The notes under the pieces were generated by a model. It saw only the letters and a program-made list of their open reading frames with translations. It was not told the origin of the DNA and made no database searches. Positions 60,638-64,000 of a stretch of 64,000 nucleotides of DNA are shown here, in pieces. Each line of letters opens with the position of its first letter. Position 1 is the stretch's first letter. Made by a program: the position numbers and the translations under genes. Source of the DNA: Tubulanus polymorphus (taxonomy: Eukaryota > Nemertea > Palaeonemertea > Tubulaniformes > Tubulanidae); NCBI RefSeq assembly GCF_964204645.1, contig NW_027437452.1, positions 1 through 64,000 on the forward strand, written 5' to 3'.

Positions 60638-61018
60638 TGCAACAGAAAATAAGTCGGAACAAATTGTTAGATGGAAAAGGCCAAGCGCCCCAGCTGCTTG
60701 ACGTTTATTTGAAAAATTATACCAAAACACGTGACAACCTAATTTGCTGTCACGTACAAAATTACAATATCATCAATCTAACAAAGAAATACAAAGTCAT
60801 ACAAAACTAACTAGGTCAACCGCCCCAGCTGGATTGACCTAGTTTCTGATTTAAACAATTATCGGAAAAAATACTACGCGGTCAAACGCCCCTGCTGTTT
60901 GACCTATTTATGAATACAAGTAACTACACCACTATTACTAAGAAGTCAAACGCCCCAGCTGTTTGACCTAGTTCGGAGTAAAAAGTCCTCGATTAATCGT
61001 AAGTGGGCTATAAAAATG
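60634..61018 (-). repeat. Terminal 385-bp repeat B2 of the PAT/Ngaro-type element
   Basis: Identical, as far as I can compare by eye, to 61274-61658 at an offset of 640 bp. The outer edge falls in the T run of GTGCTTTTTGCAACAG, where the satellite gives GTGCTTTT and the element begins in TTTTTGCAACAG, so the exact join is ambiguous by about 4 bp. No target duplication can be tested with one end visible; recombinase-inserted elements are not expected to have one. Confidence 0.9.
60682..60967. repeat. Four-hairpin array in repeat B2
   Basis: Four stem-loops: 60682-60700 (CAAGC/GCTTG), 60811-60842 (CTAGGTCAA/TTGACCTAG), 60880-60904 (GGTCAAAC/GTTTGACC) and 60945-60967 (GTCAAAC/GTTTGAC). All carry the loop GCCCCAGCT or a close variant (GCCCCTGCT in the third). 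Stems 2 to 4 share GTCAA/TTGAC. The loop is as conserved as the stem, suggesting a bound site and not only a fold. Confidence 0.9.
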
Positions 61019-61048
61019 GGCTAGAAAAGATTAATCGTAAGAGGGCTA
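60991..61048. repeat. 20-bp direct repeat across the repeat/segment boundary
   Basis: GATTAATCGTAAGTGGGCTA at 60991-61010 recurs at 61029-61048 with one change (GAGGGCTA). The first copy is inside repeat B2 and the second in the middle segment, 38 bp apart. Only the first copy is present next to the other repeat (61631-61650), because the recombinase gene side follows there. Confidence 0.85.
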
Positions 61049-61273
61049 ACAAATGCCGTAGGCGCAGGTAGGGGATGGAGGGTGGTAAAATGTTAAACTT
61101 TACGCCTGAGTTCCGGAACTGAAAAGGACGTGTTTACTTCGCGTTGATTGGCTGGTTGGCTAATAGCACGAGGGCGGCGCCACCGGCTGGTGCTATGTTG
61201 CCCGCCGGGAGAAGAACTTCATTTTCTGTCGCAAAAATGCTGATGGGCAACTGGTCATTCGCACATCTTTTGT
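61019..61273 (-). repeat. Middle segment A2 of the split direct repeat
   Basis: 255 bp between the two 385-bp repeats, single copy in this window. In the PAT/Ngaro layout it should be repeated as A1 at the missing 5' end. It is GC-richer than the flanking repeats around GGGCGGCGCCACCGG. It contains a hairpin ATAGCAC/GTGCTAT at 61163-61196 and one arm of the inverted repeat at 61221-61237. No coding role is evident; short frames across it are artefacts of the repeats. Confidence 0.75.
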
Positions 61274-61290
61274 TTTTTGCAACAGAAAAT
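61221..61290. repeat. 17-bp inverted repeat spanning the A2/B1 junction
   Basis: ATTTTCTGTCGCAAAAA (61221-61237) and TTTTTGCAACAGAAAAT (61274-61290) are inverted copies with one mismatch, separated by 36 bp. The right arm is the outermost part of the 385-bp repeat, so the same arm also forms the element's outer end at 60634-60650. In this element class the B1/A2 junction has the same sequence as the junction of the circular intermediate, so paired arms there are a good candidate recombinase site. Confidence 0.8.
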
Positions 61291-61658
61291 AAGTCGGAAC
61301 AAATTGTTAGATGGAAAAGGCCAAGCGCCCCAGCTGCTTGACGTTTATTTGAAAAATTATACCAAAACACGTGACAACCTAATTTGCTGTCACGTACAAA
61401 ATTACAATATCATCAATCTAACAAAGAAATACAAAGTCATACAAAACTAACTAGGTCAACCGCCCCAGCTGGATTGACCTAGTTTCTGATTTAAACAATT
61501 ATCGGAAAAAATACTACGCGGTCAAACGCCCCTGCTGTTTGACCTATTTATGAATACAAGTAACTACACCACTATTACTAAGAAGTCAAACGCCCCAGCT
61601 GTTTGACCTAGTTCGGAGTAAAAAGTCCTCGATTAATCGTAAGTGGGCTATAAAAATG
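61274..61658 (-). repeat. Internal 385-bp repeat B1 of the PAT/Ngaro-type element
   Basis: Matches 60634-61018 without a difference that I can find. Its inner edge is TAAAAATG at 61651-61658, after which the copies diverge (CC here, GG at the other copy). Identity between the two copies indicates a recent insertion or recent conversion. Confidence 0.9.
61322..61607. repeat. Four-hairpin array in repeat B1
   Basis: Same four stem-loops as in the outer repeat, at 61322-61340, 61451-61482, 61520-61544 and 61585-61607, with unchanged stems, loops and spacing. Confidence 0.9.
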
Positions 61659-61664
61659 CCACAA

Positions 61665-61682
61665 AGCCACCCACCTGTGGCT
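61665..61682. other. Short stem-loop just downstream of the recombinase stop
   Basis: AGCCAC and GTGGCT pair around a CCACCT loop, in the gap of about 36 bp between the recombinase stop (61695) and repeat B1. It could be a transcript 3' structure. There is no run of T on the coding strand to support a terminator, and the element is eukaryotic. Confidence 0.4.
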
Positions 61683-61694
61683 GAGCCCACACGA

Positions 61695-62648
61695 TCACCT
61701 CGCAATCCTTATGTATTTACGGAAGGCCTCGGAATTCCACCGGCCTGCCGCCCTAATCTGTGCGTCGGGGACTCCCCTCGATGCTGCATCGGTTGCAGCG
61801 CCGATGCGGAAGGAGTGACCCTTGAACGCCCTAGGTGACAGTTTACACCATTCCAGCAGGCACACGAGGCGACGGTCGAATGCTCGCCTTAACCACGGAG
61901 CTCCACTGCAGTCTATAAAAAGCGGGCCTGGACGCGGGCCTCGGCGCTGTAAATAAGTGGTGATAGTCGATCGGGCATCGGTAACCCTGGTCGAAAGGGA
62001 GGAAAAATCAACCTGTATGACCTGAGGGCCAACGCGTGCGCTGTGCTTAAACTTCTTTAGGACTATTTGGAGACCAAAGGCGGTGAGTGCCACGTCTTCG
62101 AGCTGTACTACACTCTGCGTTAGGGCGAGTGTCCTCGGTAAGAGCTCCCCTAGGCGGAAATAACCACAAAACGCGATGGTCATAACCGATTTCACTAAAA
62201 GGCGGTTGTAGGACAGACTTTCCGTCACAGCAAGACAGTCAAATAAACGGGCCAAAACATCTGCGGTAATTGGGAGACGAACGTCGAAACTCCGCGATAG
62301 ATTTCTCGCGCCTGCTAACATTTTCTGAATGATAAATGATCGACAAGGGTCGGCTTCCCCTTTTATCTTGTGAAAATATGAAATTGCCGACAATGTCGAC
62401 GCAGTAGCTGCGGCCGACAAACCCTTTTCGTGCAAATGTGCGACGAACAAGACGATGGAATATTCTGAAAGTGGGACCAAAATTGTGATGCCCAACTGCT
62501 GGCCAAACGCGACTAGCTTACCCCAAGACCGATCATAGGCCTTCGCGGTTTCCGTCGTCAAAGCCGCTGCTAACAGGGCGTCTATAGTAGGTTTATATTT
62601 GCTGGCAGCCAAGACTGGGGAACCGGCGTAGGTTGAGGGTCGGCCCAT
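61695..62648 (-). CDS. Tyrosine recombinase of the PAT/Ngaro-type element (317 aa)
   Basis: It should integrate the circular double-stranded cDNA by site-specific strand exchange, with no staggered cut. Residues ~20-115 form the SAM-like DNA-binding domain (LTTETAKAYDRSWGKL, then LFVAHLHEKGLSAAA). The catalytic domain has the first Arg in FCGYFRLGELL (Arg 165), a lysine-rich strand (LKKFKHS, ~198-203), HSFRIGAAT giving His 278 and Arg 281, a Trp in AGRWNSEAF (304) in the position often held by His/Trp, and the nucleophile Tyr 312 in FRKYIR. The R-K-HxxR-W-Y set is complete and the length is normal. The ATG at 62648 lies inside the end of the RT-RNase H frame, a 67-bp overlap in another frame, so it is translated by reinitiation, frameshift or a separate message. 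No break is seen. Confidence 0.92.
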   Translation of the reverse strand: MGRPSTYAGSPVLAASKYKPTIDALLAAALTTETAKAYDRSWGKLVAFGQQLGITILVPLSEYSIVLFVAHLHEKGLSAAATASTLSAISYFHKIKGEADPCRSFIIQKMLAGARNLSRSFDVRLPITADVLARLFDCLAVTESLSYNRLLVKSVMTIAFCGYFRLGELLPRTLALTQSVVQLEDVALTAFGLQIVLKKFKHSARVGPQVIQVDFSSLSTRVTDARSTITTYLQRRGPRPGPLFIDCSGAPWLRRAFDRRLVCLLEWCKLSPRAFKGHSFRIGAATDAASRGVPDAQIRAAGRWNSEAFRKYIRIAR

Positions 62649-64000
62649 GGCGCTTCCATGCGAAATCGACGAAACTGGAACCGAGAAAGTAGGTCGGGTA
62701 AAATGTTATATTTTCCGGGTATATGTTCGCTAATGAAAACGATGTTAAATTTCAAACAAACAGAGACCATCTTGCGTACGAGGGTCATCATAGCCTTGTC
62801 CCGTGAAGATTGTTTATTAATAACGTGGACCACCGATTGGTTATCGGAATTAAAACATATAGTCTTATTTTTCCAATGTGCCCCCCAGATTGATAGTGCG
62901 GCAACGATTGGGTATAGTTCAAGGACCGCGATCGAACAAGACTTCCAGCTTAAAGGCCACGAACCGTGGAACCAGTGGGTGCCGTAAACGGCACCGTAAC
63001 CAAAAGCACCGGCGGAATCAGTGTACAAATTCAAACGATCGTTAGTGAGCTTACGCTCATCGATGAAAAATGATCGACCGTTAAAATTTGAAAGGAAGAC
63101 GTTCCAGACCCGGAGATCATTCTTCGCGCTCGCCGTCAGTGAAATGTGCAACGAACGGTGAGGCACGCCCACGGTGAGGTCGATCAGCCTCCTGAGAAAC
63201 GGTCGTCCCGGTACGATGACTGAGCAGGCAAAATTCAACGTCCCTAGTAGTGACTGTAACTCTCGCAAAGTCACTTTCCGTTTAGACAGGAATGTTTCCA
63301 CCAGGGCCATGCATTTTGCCAATTTATCTTCCGGCAAACGTGCCTCGTGCAAAATAGTATCGAGCATGATGCCGGCAAACGGTAGGATTTGCGACGGGCG
63401 AAAAGTTTTGACTTCCTTTATGGGTACGCCGAGCTGTTCGCATAGGTCAAGAAAATTTATCAGATCGCGGTCGCACTTAGATTTGCCCTTAGCAATAATC
63501 AAAAAATCATCTAAAATATGTACAATGTGGGAAATCCCGAGCTTATTAATCGCAATCCATTTAATACACGACGAGAACCGGTCAAAAATCGCGCAGGAGC
63601 TGGCTGCGCCCATGGGCAGAACAGCGTCGACGTAAAAAAGACCGTCTAAAGTGAAACCCAACAGTGGTTGGTCTAACTTATGTATAGGGATTATCCTGAA
63701 AGCCGACTCTATGTCGGTCTTTGCTAGGAAAACATCGTCACCAAGGGACTTGATGATTTTAATCGCATCCTGGATTGTCGAGTATTTAATGGTGGATGCC
63801 TCCTCGGGAATAAAATCGTTTATCGACGAGCCTTCCGGGTACGATAGATGATGAATAACCCTAAAACCCCCGGAGCTTTTAGGAACTACCCCTAGGGGTG
63901 AAACGTGAATTGGGGTACCGTCCGGCATGAATGGAGTCTGAAAAGGGCCCAGAACTCTACCCGTTGCAAGCTCTTTGTTGACTCTTTCGCGTATCACGTC
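62582..64000 (-). CDS. Reverse transcriptase-RNase H of the PAT/Ngaro-type element, 5' end outside window
   Basis: The frame is open to the right edge. An apparent start at 63997 is a GTG inside the frame, so the true start is beyond the window; numbering here is from that codon. RT motifs are in order: FRVIHHLSYP (45-54), KTDIESAF with catalytic Asp 95, LPMGAASSCAIF (127-138), HILDDFL with Asp 163 and 164 (LDD in place of YxDD, as in the DIRS group) and ILPFAGIMLD (204-213). RNase H follows with Asp 327 (YTDSAGAFGYGA), Glu 360 (VLELYP), Asp 385 (SDNQS) and HIPGKYNILPDLLSR (His 425, Asp 435). All expected catalytic residues are present. It ends at 62582 inside the recombinase start region. 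No methyltransferase-like domain follows RNase H. The protein would copy the element RNA into DNA in the virus-like particle or nucleus. Confidence 0.92.
   Translation of the reverse strand, partial: DVIRERVNKELATGRVLGPFQTPFMPDGTPIHVSPLGVVPKSSGGFRVIHHLSYPEGSSINDFIPEEASTIKYSTIQDAIKIIKSLGDDVFLAKTDIESAFRIIPIHKLDQPLLGFTLDGLFYVDAVLPMGAASSCAIFDRFSSCIKWIAINKLGISHIVHILDDFLIIAKGKSKCDRDLINFLDLCEQLGVPIKEVKTFRPSQILPFAGIMLDTILHEARLPEDKLAKCMALVETFLSKRKVTLRELQSLLGTLNFACSVIVPGRPFLRRLIDLTVGVPHRSLHISLTASAKNDLRVWNVFLSNFNGRSFFIDERKLTNDRLNLYTDSAGAFGYGAVYGTHWFHGSWPLSWKSCSIAVLELYPIVAALSIWGAHWKNKTICFNSDNQSVVHVINKQSSRDKAMMTLVRKMVSVCLKFNIVFISEHIPGKYNILPDLLSRFQFRRFRMEAPWADPQPTPVPQSWLPANINLL

Larger units (their letters stand above)
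60634..64000 (-). mobile_element. PAT/Ngaro-type tyrosine-recombinase retrotransposon, 3' part
   Basis: Read on the minus strand, the element shows RT-RNase H (from beyond the window to 62582), an overlapping tyrosine recombinase (62648-61695), then a 385-bp repeat (61658-61274), a 255-bp segment (61273-61019) and a second identical 385-bp repeat (61018-60634) ending in the satellite. Tyrosine recombinase plus RT defines the DIRS order. The repeat-segment-repeat end is the B1-A2-B2 part of the split direct repeats of PAT and Ngaro elements, not the inverted ends of DIRS1. No methyltransferase domain lies between RNase H and recombinase, which leans towards Ngaro. The 5' part, any gag and the A1 repeat are outside the window. 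Confidence 0.85.

Noticed and set aside
61010-61017. TATAAAAA on the plus strand in the 385-bp repeats as a promoter
   Set aside because: The element's genes are on the minus strand, no plus-strand gene follows, and the stretch is AT-rich. Orientation and context do not support a TATA box.
61144-61341. A 65-codon plus-strand frame, and minus-strand frames across 60539-61370, as genes
   Set aside because: They span the non-coding terminal repeats and the satellite junction. The minus-strand frames share a start only because the repeat is duplicated. There is no domain and no conservation across the A2 segment.
62658-63851. Plus-strand frames opposite the RT-RNase H gene
   Set aside because: They are shadows of the minus-strand coding sequence, which carries the full set of RT and RNase H motifs.
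60634-64000. DIRS1-type classification (inverted terminal repeats with internal complementary region)
   Set aside because: The visible end has direct, not inverted, 385-bp repeats around a unique segment, and no internal complementary region is seen. This fits PAT/Ngaro better, pending the other end.

Overview
The window is an animal (metazoan) heterochromatin block, most likely centromeric or pericentromeric. About 41 kb of a 118/128-bp tandem satellite (subfamily A) runs head to tail into about 19.6 kb of a related, far more uniform 118-bp satellite (subfamily B). The block carries three inserts: a ~194-bp LTR-like insert, a BEL/Pao LTR retrotransposon and the 3' end of a tyrosine-recombinase (PAT/Ngaro-type) retrotransposon. 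No host gene, tRNA or rRNA is visible. BEL/Pao elements are restricted to animals, and the style of both retroelements suggests an invertebrate, possibly marine. The species cannot be named from the sequence.

Layout. 1-27507: satellite A, interrupted at 1405-1598 by the small insert. 27508-32145: BEL/Pao element with 242-bp LTRs (3 differences), a perfect 5-bp target-site duplication, a tRNA-His-like primer site, one long gag-protease frame, and a pol region lacking its reverse transcriptase core and RNase H but keeping a frameshifted integrase. 32146-41040: satellite A resumes. 41041-60637: satellite B, about 166 units, with 17- and 19-unit higher-order repeats in its first half. 60634-64000: PAT/Ngaro-type element on the minus strand, running off the right edge. 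It shows RT-RNase H (5' end missing), an overlapping tyrosine recombinase, then two identical 385-bp repeats flanking a 255-bp segment, the B1-A2-B2 end of a split-direct-repeat element.

How it fits together. The satellites evolve by block duplication: segments of 0.6 to ~4.7 kb recur at fixed offsets (for example 2207, 6865 and ~10,030-10,150 bp). The transposons are later passengers: BEL sits inside a unit with an intact duplication, and the PAT/Ngaro end cuts a B unit. The most unusual material is the PAT/Ngaro terminus, with four hairpins sharing a GCCCCAGCT-type loop in each terminal repeat and a 17-bp inverted repeat across the B1/A2 junction, a plausible recombinase site. Long open frames in satellite A are by-products of unit length and stop-poor composition, not credible genes.
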